A stretch of 64,000 nucleotides of DNA from Bryum argenteum (GCA_037043015.1 CM073322.1:24270364-24334363); one strand, 5' to 3'. Shown: positions 48,871 to 60,868, counted from the first letter of the stretch. The notes: a model not told the origin generated them from the sequence alone. Translations and numbers: made by a program.

Positions 48871-51800
48871 GACTAGCTTACCACAGAGCACAGACAGAGC
48901 CTGACGCAAACTAAGAAATAGATAGAGTCAATGATGTGTGAACCTGCAAAGAATCGTTGCAAGTTATGTACTAGTCGATTGCAGGCTCAACGCTTTAGCA
49001 CTTTTGCAGCATGGCTTGGCTGTGGGTGTGCATAGTCCTTTCAATCAGCCGCCATGTGAGGTTGTTGAATGCAAAAAGGAGATTCGAACAACGTAGCTGC
49101 CCTGAAACTCACGGGGCATGCATGATTTTTCAATCCACTTGAACTGTTATTGAATCGGCACTCTCGATGCGATGACAGAGTCTTCCCCGCAAGCTACAGT
49201 AGCAATCACTCAGGCTTGAATTACCATGCAATTTTTTTTGCGGGACATGTCATTTTAGAAGTTGGAGCGGAAAGGGCCCCCAATCTCTTATTGAATCTTT
49301 TTTTAGGGGAAATAATAAGTGGGGGGGGGGGGGGTGGTCCATGGGCCACTATCCATATCATTCTTGTGTGTTTCTTTTTTGGATTCAGGGTCAACTTCTT
49401 CGTGACTGTTTTTTTCCATAACAGCTTGTATGTATAGTACGGTGACGTCTAGGCACTAGCCTTATGATTGTCCACTATTCGGCAGTATATGCGTGTTGTT
49501 GGGACTCGTTTATTGTCGTTGCCAGCTAGTTCAAGCTTGCACCCCCAATTGTGTGATAATCATGCAAAACCGCCCACCCTTCGATCCATTCCGTGAAAAT
49601 CATCTCCAAGAAGACACCTTCGAATCCTGGAGGGGCGTGCCATAACGAACAGATTAAATGTAAAATACGTGCATTTAATGTGTCAATGCTGCAGGCGGTC
49701 CTGGACTGGGCGATGATGGGAAGGTTCAATCTTTCCATTGATAGAGCACACGGGCGGATTTATCGAGTATGGCAATAGATATTGTGTTGATATGAGGACC
49801 TGTGTCAGTGCCCGCTTGGCGTCAAGCGATTGAGTCGTGTGGTATTTCTTTTGCAAAATCATCTCCGTCATCATCAGAGCTCCCAATGGACTCCTCACAG
49901 GTCACGCCACCCAACTCTGTTGTCACATTTACTGTCCTCTTCCTCATTCCAATCCTGCACTCCTTTACCACCTTCCATGTAACTCATTGCGAGGAACAAT
50001 ATGCCTGTATATATGGATACGATTCCACTCATGAATCTTGATCCAAACTTTTCACCACAATAGATAGTTTGCAATCCTAAAGTGCGATCTGTTGAAGCAC
50101 ACCCTAATTTTTAAACGTGTTTGGTAGCCTTTGACTCCATGTATGTTCACATTTGCTATACTTGCCATAGTTATCAAACTCACTCCGGCTACAAAGAACA
50201 CCATAATCGAGAGCATCATGGCTTTATTTTGACTTGGATCAACCTAAACAAAAATTTTAATCATAAAAATAGATTTTATGATTAAACAAAAGTCAAAACA
50301 ATTCCGGCCGACGAATCCCAAGATATTAAATTTCCAAGTATTTATGACTCGAGAAATATTAGAAATTATTTGTATGAGCGTGGCAACCCTGCAGAGGCAA
50401 ACTAGTAAAACTAAATTTGGGACTCAAAATGGATGCAAGCTCCCCATGTCTTCAAATATAAATCAATTTTTATTTGAAACTGAAATATAGTTTCACAAAA
50501 GTACATAGAAATATCTAAAATACCAATATCTAATGTCTAATAGAAATATACCTACATAGAAAGCAACATGGAAATTTCTAATATCCCAACCAACCAATAA
50601 ACATGCATTATCACTTGATGCAAGGTAAAATGTATTTCAACTAGGGACCCTTGAAGAGGAGGAGTTGGGAACAAAGAAGTAGAGAGGAATGAGAGGCTAA
50701 GAAAGTGGCAAACGAGGGGTTGGCAAAGCGCAAAGAAGGCAGTTGACACAGCGGGTTGTGAGAGGGACTGAATGGTTGATGCTTGTAGCTGGCCTGCCTG
50801 CCTTGCCTGCCTGCTGGAATGCAAGTTGCTGCAATGGGCCTGCCCTGCCTAGTAAGAGTGATTGAGCTTACAACAGCGGAAGGGAAAGGAAAAGCTAAGG
50901 AAGTGACCTGGAGGCCAAAAGTACGTGTGCATGATGTGTGGCTTTGACCCCTTGGTACAGTATGCAGGTGCAGGACAAGTCTCGTCCACCCTGTAGCCTT
51001 TTGCCTCGGCGCAACATCTGTATGACTCTCCGTCCCCATCCTTCTCCCTACCTCCAACCTTTTGCTCCATCATTGCCTCCCAAGGGATTCATCGAATCAG
51101 CAAATTCTAACAGCAACGCACATGCTTAGCACTCTAAACAGTTATTGCTATTTCACGTGTCTTAGTCATTGCGGTCTTTGTGTTTAAATATTAGCATCCT
51201 GCCTTTTATGTGGACAATCAAACATTTCTCTTAGTTTTACATATCCTTGTCCAGAGGGTAAAATTCTGAAGACGTATCCTAGAAACTGAAACTGAACAGT
51301 TTCAAATCATATATACTTGAGAGAATGGTCACTTTTGGCCCTTTTCACGATTGTAAAGTGAGCCTTACGTTACTTTTTACAAGCAACTTTGATCACGGAT
51401 GATGCTCAATAACAGCAAACTTGATGCTCAATAACAGCAAATTTGATGCTCAATAACAGCAAACTTGATGCTCAATAACAGCAAACTTAAAAATGTACAC
51501 CATGAGTACATAAAATATGAAGTCGGAAGCTGTAATGTATGTGCTCCTTGGTGACCCGTAAAGTGCGGTTTTCAGTCTTACAGTGCAATTTTTAAGCATC
51601 CTACCTTAATATGATAGCAGAAACAGTGAGAGATGTAAGTTGAAATTTTGAGGTACATGTTCAAGTTCAGTGTGCTGGATTGTCGTCAGATTACAATCCG
51701 CGCAAAACTTTACCTCACGTTGAAAGAGCAGTTTCGGGGGTAAAGAATCGATTTGAGATCTTCGAACTAAGTAATGGTTTATCGGAGTAGGTTCAGTGAT

Positions 51801-51976
51801 GTGAATGGATCTTTCCTCTTCCGGCCAAGCTCCTAATAATTCTGAAAATCATCTAAGCATTCCTTGTCCTGCAACTCAGAGTGACCCTTCTGTTCTTGTG
51901 TCCCCTTTGATAGGACCCTGCACATTGATTGGAATCGAACCTTTCGAGAAGTTCCTTGCTCGCTCCCCTGAATGCA
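48871..51976. other. Gene-free interval with short repeats
   Basis: A G14 run lies at 49321-49334. About 85 bp at 50405-50487 recurs inverted at 53318-53398 (AAAATGGATGCAAGCTCCCC and its complement). A 22-bp unit, GATGCTCAATAACAGCAAAC plus TT, is repeated four times at 51401-51488. A short plus-strand frame (51805-51980) leads into the duplicated segment; its peptide is unknown. Confidence 0.45.
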
Positions 51977-52470
51977 CAGGTGGTGCAATCTTAGGGAGGT
52001 ATATGCACCAATGTGCGGAACAGCAGATATCGATCCAGTTCCGAGTATAGATGTCAAGCCTGGTATCCGTCTGGTGCTCGTACCATGTCTGGGTATGTCG
52101 GCGTCGTCGTCCTGACAGTCACCGACACTGCTGTTTTTCTAAACAATGGCTAAATCTCACTGACACTTTGCTGCTTTTCCCAACAAAGTGATGGAAATAA
52201 TTCAGTGTACAAATTTCTACGTATTTCATGTAACCGTGACCGCTGTTGTAGTATTCTCAAGTATTGCACCATGGCCGCAGACCGGATGGTATCAATTGGA
52301 TTGTCGTGGGAGGTGGATGGCAGCGTGCTGCCATTGCCGACGAAAGAGCGCTTCCGCCTCCTACATCTCCCCAGACACGGACGACCCCGAGCATGCGCCA
52401 ATGGGACAACTGGCTAGCTGGTGCGCGCACGCAATTTGAATTGCGGAATTTTTGGCACAGAGCTGCTTCA
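51977..52470 (+). pseudogene. Unrecognised possible exon remnant, copy 1
   Basis: Both duplication copies keep a protein-like block (RQWDNWLAGARTQFELRNFW then HRAASS here) ended by a donor-like GTTAGT, and an upstream block (VKPGIRLVLVPCLGMSASSS). A stop follows the second block in this copy, and frames shift between blocks, so any gene is broken or finely spliced. I do not recognise the protein. Confidence 0.3.
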
Positions 52471-54402
52471 AGTTAGTTTCCTTTTCCTTCTCTGATGCAC
52501 CTCTACAGTACATTAAGCTTCGACGCTTTCGTCAAGTCTCCTGTTGAACAGGAAATGCAAGTAACAGAGTGTTGTCGTTCTCTGGTTTCTCATCGTTTAT
52601 TCAATCTCTGTAAGGAAAGAAGAAGAATTATTGATCTCTTATCTTTTTAAGGAACGAACTAATAAAGGTTACGATAGAGAACTCTAAGAAACAGACCAGA
52701 GTCTCGATGAATGACAACGCGAAGTTTCACGAAATGGTTGTTTCAAATTTGGGTGCGGAAATGAAACGATCTTGTTCTCAGGTTTCATGGTTAGAATACA
52801 TACATCGGAAGACAAGGTCAGTTCCGATTTAAGAGGATGTGCACAAAATGAGGTCAGAATGTAAAGTCTTCTGGTTGTCAGGCGAGTTGTGGACTTGTGG
52901 AGTTGAATTAGATCAGTAAAGAATGAATGCATTGATTACCAGAGTTCCATGCGCTAATGCGGAGTGTATCTGGACCTCATCGGAGCATGGTTATACGTCC
53001 TTAAAGGGGATTGAGATGCTGTACACAAGGCTCCTCGATGATTTGTGACACTGAAGCCTCCTCGATGAGATCTGATCTGATGATGGATGATCTGAATATT
53101 TGTACATATCTGAAAATAAATCATAAGGGGTCAGCATTGTCGCCAGACAAGCGCCCGAAGTACCGCTCCGCTGTCACCGACTGTGTCGGCAAGGTTGTGT
53201 TGGCATTCGTCATCCGGTCTGTGGATCGGGTCTGTCCTTCGTCGGCGCTTGGGTCGGTGGGCCTTGGTCTGTGTGTGTATTTGGGTGGGGTGCTTGGTCC
53301 TTCCTTTGTGAAACTATGTTTGAGTTTCAAATAACAGTGGAGTCATTTGTAAGGACATGGGGAGCTTGCATCCATTTCGAGTCCCAAATTTAGATTTAAC
53401 TTGGTATCCATTAGCCGGAATGGCGATCCGATCGTGAAAATAGCATCTTGCCAAACTCAATTGAAGAGAATGCAAATTGGTCAATTCCCATATGCAGCAC
53501 ACTTAAAATCAGGCACTAGTTTGTGGTCTTTGTGATATTTCTTCTCACTTCTCTGTAGAGAGATTCAGAACTGCAGTATCTGCTGCATTGTCTACATTAT
53601 CTGGTGTACACGTCAGGAGCAGTGGCCGTTGTCTACTGAGTATGAACTTGACGTTTTCTTCTGCAGCGTCAGGTGGATTATTCTATTTGCGAGAATTGCC
53701 AGCGACGCAGATCTGTGTTGCATGTACGAACTGCTTGGATATTTCTACGAGGCACAGATTTTCTCCAAGAGCTTCGACCAGCTAATCAACAGCACGTCTC
53801 GATGCGCTTTTGCATTTCGAATAAAACAGAACCTTCTCTCTGCGTCTTGAAATGAAACAGTGTGAGTGAGCCGCGCTCTCTGAACAAGATCGGTATCTGG
53901 CCTTTCAGCGATTTGGTTGGCGATGGAACCGTCAAGTAATGATATGCAAAGTTCTAATACATGATCCTTATGGTGAAGAGCGATACTGCAGACTGCACGT
54001 GCAGGGCAACAAAACTTTCTATGTTGCATACCCGAGCTGAACAAATTACATATCTAGTCTTGGTGGTGCTGGCACACTGCTATGGCGCCCGGATCTTCCA
54101 GAGACCTGAAGACGATGATTATGGTAAATTCCATTCCGGGTTGATTATAGTAAGCAAGTGCCATAAAACTTACACTGGGTAGAGTCGACTGAATCACGCT
54201 GCTCGAAATGCGTTGTGTCCTACGGCATACGTGTGTACATACTTATGTCTGACAGCGTCCTAGTATGCTGAATTGCTGATCTTTTGATTCTCTCCTACGA
54301 GGCCAGAGAGGGGCACGTAAAGCTCCTGTCATAAAAGGTGTCAGTCAATGAGGTCCACGCGCCCCAAACAGTTTGTTTCCACGACAGAGTCGAATGACAA
54401 TG
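52471..54402. other. Duplicated non-coding interval downstream of SHC copy 1
   Basis: It aligns piecewise with 61310-63215 but with many substitutions and indels, and contains no recognised gene. Confidence 0.5.
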
Positions 54403-56454
54403 TCAATTTTCTGGCTTCATTGAGTCACTAGACTGAAATTTCAGTTCGTCATAATACGTACGAGCGCGCCCCAATGCCATGAGCGGAAAGTAGTGTTGGT
54501 ACATGTGGTACCGCAGCATGTACCCGCGGCTCAGCTCTGTGCCTTGCTGCAGCTTGGACCGAGACGTGCGAAGATCTATGCGCGATCCGTGCGCATACCC
54601 TGGAAAGCCTGTGCCGGTGAAGTACTCACCATCACTCCATGACCCAGCGCCAGTTTGCGTCCGACCGAAATACGCCACGCCCTTGCGGATCGCGTCGCCG
54701 TATTGCTGCTGGTCGCCCGCGGCTATCAACCCCATCAGCGCCCACCCTGTTTGGGAGGCAGTACTTGGACCCACACCCCGCAACGCGATGTCCATGTAAG
54801 ACGCGCATGTCTCTCCCCACCCTCCGTCTTCGTTCTGATGAGCAACCAGCCAGCTGCACGCCTTTTGCACGTACGCGGACCCCATGTTCTCCCCTACAGC
54901 CTCCAGCGCCGGCAGCACGGCTCCAACGCCGTAGACGTGGTTGACGCCCCATCGGCCGAACCAGCTTCCGTCGTCCTCCTGCTCGGCACGTAGGTATCGC
55001 ACGGCGTTCTTCACCAGCGGGTCCTTCATCGTCTTCCCCATGCACCCAAGCGCTTCCACGACGTGCGCCGTGACATCCACGGACGGCGGGTCCAGGACTT
55101 CGCCGTAGTCGCAGAACGGTATTGACGTGACGATGGTGGACGTGTTGTCCTTGTCGTACGCTCCCCAGCCGCCATTTCGGGACACCATGGCCGTGACCCA
55201 GCCAAGAGCGCGCCCCAGAGCTTCTTTCAACCTTCCCTGCGAGTCCGGGTAGCCGCGCGACAGGGTGCGCGTCAGAACCATCATGACCACCACTGTGTCG
55301 TCCACGTCCGGGTAGAGCTCATTGTGGTAGTCAAAGTACCAGCCACCTGGTTGTATGCTGGCTGGCTGCCCAAGAGCCCAGTCGCCACGCTTTCGGACTT
55401 GCTTGGAAAGAATGTAGTCGATTGAGCGTGCGAATCGGGGGTCACGGACGTCCACTCCGCAGTCCAGCAGCGCCACCTGCATGAGGGCCGTGTCCCACGT
55501 TGGTGACGTCGATGGAGTAATGATGCTCAACCCGGAGTCTGTCCGCATAGCCCAGCCTTCGGAGTCAAAAGCACGAAGTGCTTTCTGCAGGATGGGATGC
55601 TCTAGTCCGTAACCCTCCGCCCGCAATGCGATGATGACGTAGAGCCAACCAGGTACAAATGGCCAGGATCCATCGGCTTCCTGCCGCTTCAATGTCCAGT
55701 TTATGCAGCAGTCGATGGCTGTCGCACGGCCGGGCTTGAAAGGACAGTAATTGCCATACCACCGCAGCATTGTGTCCAAGTGCCTAAAAACTCGGCCTAA
55801 CATGGTGCCCGGTGCCGTAGTACTTGTTGCACGCGCTTGTTTGGTTGGAACTGGGTGAATCTCATGGCATGCACAGTCAGGTTTTAGAGGACGAGTCACG
55901 CGGCGCGCGGAAATGACTAGCAAAGGCACAATGGTGATGCGCGCCCAGGAGCTGAAATGGTAGAGGCTGATGGGTGCCCAATGTGGCAGGAAAATGAGCT
56001 CTGGAGGCAGGCAGGGAACGTCGTCCCATGACCACTCGCCCACCATTGCGAGCCACAGCTTGGTGAAGACGCGACACTGGTTCGAGATCCCGCCGTGCGC
56101 CACGATCCAGTCTCGCGCCGCCACCATGGCAGGGTCTGTGGCGCGAGCGCCGTGCGCTTTTAAGGCCACATAACACTCGATTGTTGTGTTGATGTCGCCC
56201 GCGAGCGCGTGATTGTAAACGTCCCAGGAGCCGTCGGGTCGCTGCTTGGAGCGGATGCAGTGCAGGATGGCCTCCGTTTTGGGGTCGTCTTTGACGCCTA
56301 TCACATGCAGCATTAGAAGCCAGAGCGCTTCCATGCAACAGTTGGACTCTAAGGGCGCCACCCACAGGCCGCGGTCACGCTGGTGGCGGAAACTCCAATC
56401 CACACCATTCTGGATGAGTCGGTCGAGCTCCGTTACCCCGATTGCACTCGCCAT
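54403..56454 (-). CDS. SHC: Squalene-hopene cyclase, copy 1 (complete, intronless)
   Basis: It cyclises squalene to pentacyclic hopanoids (hopene/hopanol), membrane-associated. The single 683-codon exon covers the usual family length. Residues 383-387 are DVDDT, the DxDD(T) proton-donor motif that defines squalene (not oxidosqualene) cyclases. QW-type repeats occur throughout (RPDGSWDVY near 72, QEADGSWPF near 258, QEDDGSWFGRWG, QNEDGGWGET). PTWDTALMQVAL and GDWALGQPA precede the acid motif. The C-terminus is canonical (FTGTGFPGYAHG, ELSRGYMLRYHMYQHYFPLM). The ATG at 56454 is followed at once by conserved sequence. The coding region is GC-rich and unspliced, unlike the neighbouring genes, which suits a bacterial or fungal-type origin, though ancient plant SHCs of this kind are known in mosses and ferns. 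A near-identical second copy starts outside the right edge. Confidence 0.95.
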   Translation of the reverse strand: MASAIGVTELDRLIQNGVDWSFRHQRDRGLWVAPLESNCCMEALWLLMLHVIGVKDDPKTEAILHCIRSKQRPDGSWDVYNHALAGDINTTIECYVALKAHGARATDPAMVAARDWIVAHGGISNQCRVFTKLWLAMVGEWSWDDVPCLPPELIFLPHWAPISLYHFSSWARITIVPLLVISARRVTRPLKPDCACHEIHPVPTKQARATSTTAPGTMLGRVFRHLDTMLRWYGNYCPFKPGRATAIDCCINWTLKRQEADGSWPFVPGWLYVIIALRAEGYGLEHPILQKALRAFDSEGWAMRTDSGLSIITPSTSPTWDTALMQVALLDCGVDVRDPRFARSIDYILSKQVRKRGDWALGQPASIQPGGWYFDYHNELYPDVDDTVVVMMVLTRTLSRGYPDSQGRLKEALGRALGWVTAMVSRNGGWGAYDKDNTSTIVTSIPFCDYGEVLDPPSVDVTAHVVEALGCMGKTMKDPLVKNAVRYLRAEQEDDGSWFGRWGVNHVYGVGAVLPALEAVGENMGSAYVQKACSWLVAHQNEDGGWGETCASYMDIALRGVGPSTASQTGWALMGLIAAGDQQQYGDAIRKGVAYFGRTQTGAGSWSDGEYFTGTGFPGYAHGSRIDLRTSRSKLQQGTELSRGYMLRYHMYQHYFPLMALGRARTYYDELKFQSSDSMKPEN

Positions 56455-58934
56455 GCATACAGTTAGGAGTCAATACAGAGGCACATCAACAGATGAAAGT
56501 AGTGGAGCGTGGAGAGGTTGACTGTCTGTAAGTCAGTTTGTCAAGTGAGTGAGATATCGACTACCAACGTGGTACTTATGCATGCATGCATGTTTAAACT
56601 GGACATGATCGACCAGGCTCGAATGGATCGTTAGAGAGTACAGCAATGATCTTGCACTCAATTTCGTCTAGTGAAGTTTTGTACACTTAATTTTGTCTGA
56701 TATGGGCTAGCAGTCTTCACTTCGCTATGGAAAGTCCTTTCGTCTTACATAGATTTGAAAATCAAAATCGAAATGAAAAAGAAAATAAGGGAATATCACT
56801 CAGGTTAAGTAAAACTGCATGCTTTCTCCAATTTATTTATTTTCTGAAAAATTAGATTTTGACATGCAGGGATGGAAGTGTTCAAGGCGAGGGTGTGCAA
56901 CAAGTGCTAGGACCATCCCTTGTTTTGTGTTTGTTATGCACTCTGAGGTTTTACTTCAAATGCAAATGAAAAAGGTTTGAATTCCGAGTGCCTGGACAGG
57001 TGCATTTTGCGAGCTACATGGCACTGGTGAGGGCGTAGTAGACCCAAGGTGTGAACACGAAGGAGCTTCACAGGGTACATGGCACAGGAGCCACAAGGGT
57101 GGCTTGACACTGACATCGATTATTGAGCAACAACCTTCTTCATTCAGATTGCTCTTCTTTCCACATCTTCCACTCGGGAGTCACTTGATTGCCTTGGTCA
57201 CTTGATGTATTTCTCAAACATTTGATACATTGTTGATTCTCATACAAATAGATTAATCATGGCACACTAGTGATTTTCAGGTGCTTTTGGATGGCATGGA
57301 TCTGTACAAGTACAACCAACCTTAATAAGCTTGATTACAGTAAATTAATTTATCTCACACCCAATTAGTACTCTCAAGTGTATTGATTTCATTCTCTTTG
57401 CCAAGTTTATCACAATCTCCTCCTCCACGCACGTGGGCCTTTAACACCAATTGATTCACGTGTAAGCCCAATCCTCATAGTCACACCAATTGATATACAT
57501 GCAAGCCCAATCCTCGGAGCAATCACTGTTCCGCAGCCTTCTCAAGAGGTTCCACAACCTTCTCAAGAGAAGACACAAGAAGAGAAACTCGTGGAAGTCA
57601 TTTTGAGCCAAATCCTCAACAACCTCGCCTTTGATGCATCAGAAGAAGTTTTAGACACTCTTTCGGTGGACTTTCTACTCCCTTTTGATTTAGGGCGTCG
57701 CCAGACTACCGGTAGTGAGTAGGCAGCGGCCGCAGCAATTGGCGGAAAGGAGAGGGGCAGTACCACACCAGAGGCAACGTGACCTATCCTGCCAGCTCGC
57801 AGGAGAAAACTACCGGGCGGAAGAGCATGGAAATCCTGCACTTCCGGTCCATGTCATCGGCCAAGTCAACACCAGGCCCACAATTTAACTACTGACGCTC
57901 GAAGTTCTAGCAAGGCTCTGAAGCCCTAAAACTGCCGCTCCGTGGGAGTGTGGTATCTCGCTCCGGCAGTTGCTGACCTGGCCGAGCCTTCCTAGCCCTA
58001 AACCTAGCCACCACAGGTTAGCGAGCAGCCGGTAGTCTGGCAAGGCTCTTAGCACTATAGGCCACTTTTGAGGGCTTCAATGGTTTCCATAACTTCCTGC
58101 TGGTAGCATAGATCTTAGCCATGCGTTATTGTAATTTACTTTTCAATTCCACCCGGAAAGAGAATTTAACTGATTTCATTCTCGTTGTCCATTCTCTTTG
58201 TCTTGTCTTGTGACATGTATTTTAGAAACTTGGGTTCGTATATTTTACTGGACTTTAAAATAGTTATTCTATAAGGTAAGGGTCTTAGGAACCATGGAAT
58301 CTGATTTCAGAAAATTCTATTTTACTGATTCTCTGATGGAAGCCATTATCTCAAATCAGCAACTACAAAGGTTTACTGGAAACATAATGAAGTCTTTTAT
58401 ACCATAGCATGAGAAATTTTCAGAAACACTATAAAAGCCTATGTCGATAAAAATACTTTTCTTTCATAAACCCCAATTCCGTTAAAATGGCACTATGCCA
58501 TGTGCCATTTTGTCACAATAGTTCTTACATTTGTGCTCATATAAAATGGTATATTCTGTAATATCACAATTTTTTTTTGTAATATCACTTCTTTCTATAC
58601 ATTGTCACTCATTTTCCCTAATATCACCTTAAAATTCTGTTATATCACATAGTTTTTGAGCTACAGTTCAGAAAGTTGAGGTGTGCCATTTTACCGGAAT
58701 AATGCCAGTTTAACGGAATTGGGGTTCATACTATTTACTATTTACCCTAGATCTTCTTATGAGTTTCCTATCTTGAGGAATGCCAGTCTAAAGCAAAACT
58801 TCAACCATCTCTATAAGGAACTCTTTTGGTGCCTTTTGAATGTATGCAAACTTCTTCTTAAACCCCTACACGAAAATATGGCCGTTTTGACTTTTGTCAA
58901 CTTATTGGTTTACTATTTTCAGTTCTTTGTCATT
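56455..58934. other. SHC upstream region and gene-free interval
   Basis: Contains CATGCATGCATG (RY-like) about 125-140 bp upstream of the SHC start. No TATA box was convincing. A 92-codon minus frame at 57563-57841 has no known resemblance. Confidence 0.35.
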
Positions 58935-59560
58935 TTCATTGCCAAAAATTCACCATTGTAGTTGGATTTTGGAATACCTCCATGTGAATAATTAAACATT
59001 TCTTTAGGTTTTATAATTTGTATGAGGGTAGAAATTGCATAGACATGCTCTTAACCCCTAACTCTCCTCAAAACCCAAAACGGGTTTTGGAGGTTCCCGG
59101 TCAAAGTTGGCCGAGGTTTTGGAGGTTTTGGAGAAAAACTCAGCCAACTTTGACCATTATAATCTCACAAATGAGGAAGAACGAACGGTTCAAATTTGGT
59201 GTGTGAGAAGAATGTCAAGTGAACTCTGAGATCTTACGGTTGAAATTTTAAATAATGCTTGGATTGAGATTTTTTGAGCTTAATCTAAAGGAAGGGCAAA
59301 TTTTGTGACTTAGACCGTTTTGCAACAAGGAGAGTTAGGGGGTTAACTCACCTAGAAAAAAGAATTCGAAGAATCTCATATCAAATTTTCCTATCAAAAA
59401 TTGTTTTTTGTTGGCCTTAAAAAAAACTAGTTTCCCTTTCTATAAGAAGGGGAAAAAAAAATTCTCCAACTTTGAACATTAAGATCTCACATTTGATAAG
59501 CAATATGATTTTGAGATTTGATATACATACACACATACAAGTTAGGTACTAGATCCTGCG
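58935..59560 (-). repeat. Dispersed repeat R1, copy 3, split by an insertion
   Basis: Its reverse complement matches copies 1 and 2, in two blocks (59560-59347 and 59050-58935) separated by a TTAA-flanked insertion. Landmarks: ATGTATATCAAATCTCA; GTGAGATCTTAATGTTCAAA; GAAAATTTGATATGAG; GGTGAGTTAA; then CATGTCTATGCAATTT beyond the insertion. Confidence 0.65.
59051..59346. mobile_element. TTAA-type MITE, family T copy 3, nested in R1
   Basis: The left end TTAACCCCTAACTCTCCT and right end AGGAGAGTTAGGGGGTTAA are inverted. Comparison with R1 copy 1 (GTGAGTTAGGAACATC) shows that the host had a single TTA(A) at this point, whereas the occupied site has TTAA on both sides. So TTAA was duplicated on insertion. 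The element is 296 bp including both TTAA copies, and non-coding. Confidence 0.72.
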
Positions 59561-59765
59561 GTTACACACTTGAAAGTATGTCAGAATTTGAAAATTTTCA
59601 CCATGCATGAAAAGAGGGTAGTTTTTGGTAATTTTGCATAAACTTCAATGTTACAATCTCACAAATGATACACATCCATAACACAAGTTCCGTAAGTGTC
59701 ATTTACTGCTCAATTAAATGTGATTATTACATGCTTATTCGGGATGGACATAGACTTTTCTATCT

Positions 59766-60014
59766 TTAACCCCTAAAGGTTCTTGATGCAAAATCGTAAA
59801 AATGGACATTCCCTTACTTCAGGCCTAAAAGCTCTCAATCTAAGAATTATTTGGAAGATCCAACCGTAGGATCTTGAATTTAACTTAACCTTCCACTTGC
59901 TTGCCAAAATTGAACCGTTCATTCTTCTTCATTTGTGAGATTATAATGGTCAAAGTTGGCTGAATTTTGGACTCTGAAAAGCAGTTTTCGCTTTCCTGGA
60001 CCTTTAGGGGTTAA
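59766..60014. mobile_element. TTAA-type MITE, family T copy 4
   Basis: The left end TTAACCCCTAAAGGTTC and right end GACCTTTAGGGGTTAA are inverted with one mismatch; 249 bp, non-coding. Its right TTAA (60011-60014) is also the left TTAA of the next element. The interior (AACCGTAGGATCTT, TTGTGAGATTATAATGGTCA) resembles 24187-24420 and part of copy 3 in opposite orientation. Confidence 0.68.
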
Positions 60015-60380
60015 CCCTTAAACGCCCAGGCAAGCCCGAGGGGCTTGATTCCAACAGAATCTTCCCTGTAGTTCTCACTGTACATAACTTTTCACTTATA
60101 TTTTGATGTCAAACTGGTCACCTTCTTCTGATGTATTGAAAAAGTGAAATTGTAGATTTCAAATCACAATTTGTATGAGTGATTTTGTGTTTTGAAAGGA
60201 TTATGATAGGTAGGTTGGGGTGGTACATAACCTTGTAGGAGGTTGCAAGCTCATCATTGATTGGTTCATTCACAATGCCCAAGTTCAAAAAGTGCACTAT
60301 TCATGATGCCCAAGTCCAAAAGATGCTGTGATCCAATTTTGGGCTGCCCATTTCAGACTCCAAGGGCGTTTAAGGGTTAA
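60011..60380 (+). mobile_element. TTAA-type MITE, family T copy 5 (370 bp)
   Basis: The left end TTAACCCTTAAACGCCC and right end GGGCGTTTAAGGGTTAA are exact reverse complements. The interior is full-length relative to copy 1 (36934-37300) and contains AGCCCGAGGGGCTTG next to the left TIR. No coding capacity. Confidence 0.75.
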
Positions 60381-60868
60381 GTCACATTTCTTTTGAACAC
60401 ATTTTTATTTCTTTATCAGCTTTTCTCTCCCAATATTATTCAACACCGACCCTGCCATGATACAAGTTCAGACTGTCCAAAATATCTTAATGGAAAGCAT
60501 GCCTGGTGACAGTGTGGCACTATCCATGGCAATAGTATTACTTGGGGTCACTTGTTTTCTAGTATAATTATTGTCCAATGCAGATTACAGATTCACATTA
60601 TTGGCTCATGAGTGCAGGATCCTGTACAATTTCTACGTACATTATTTAACCAATAGTTGGTTGAGATGTCACCATAGAAAATAGACTTTGCCAAGAGCAG
60701 CTGCCATGATATTGGCTATGCTATTGTAGTCCAAGTCCTAGTGAGCAATGACACCACTAGCATGCTCTTGTAGGAGTACTTTATTACTTGACCCCTCACT
60801 ACGCATTACAGGCAATCCTTGAGACCAGACTCTAAGCCACAGATAGTGGCATCATTGTATATTGATTG
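60381..60868. other. Gene-free interval before duplication copy 2
   Basis: Nothing was recognised. Confidence 0.4.

Larger units (their letters stand above)
51977..56454. repeat. Large direct duplication, copy 1
   Basis: Homology to 60869-64000 starts abruptly at CAGGTGGTGCAATC and continues through several landmarks in the same order: GTCAAGCCTGGTATCCGTCT; GCCAATGGGACAACTGGCTA; the block near 53017 (GCTGTACACAAGGCTCCTCG); and the cyclase gene. The offset falls from about 8892 bp at the left to 8813 bp at the cyclase stop because of indels. How far homology extends beyond the cyclase start is not visible, as copy 2 leaves the window. Confidence 0.85.

Noticed and set aside
49321-49334. G14 run as a G-quadruplex or regulatory site
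   Set aside because: A plain homopolymer, more likely slippage or an assembly weak point; no supporting context.
54503-55045. Sizeable frames opposite and alongside the cyclase (98-137 codons)
   Set aside because: They are shadows of the GC-rich SHC reading frame and recur identically in copy 2 for the same reason.
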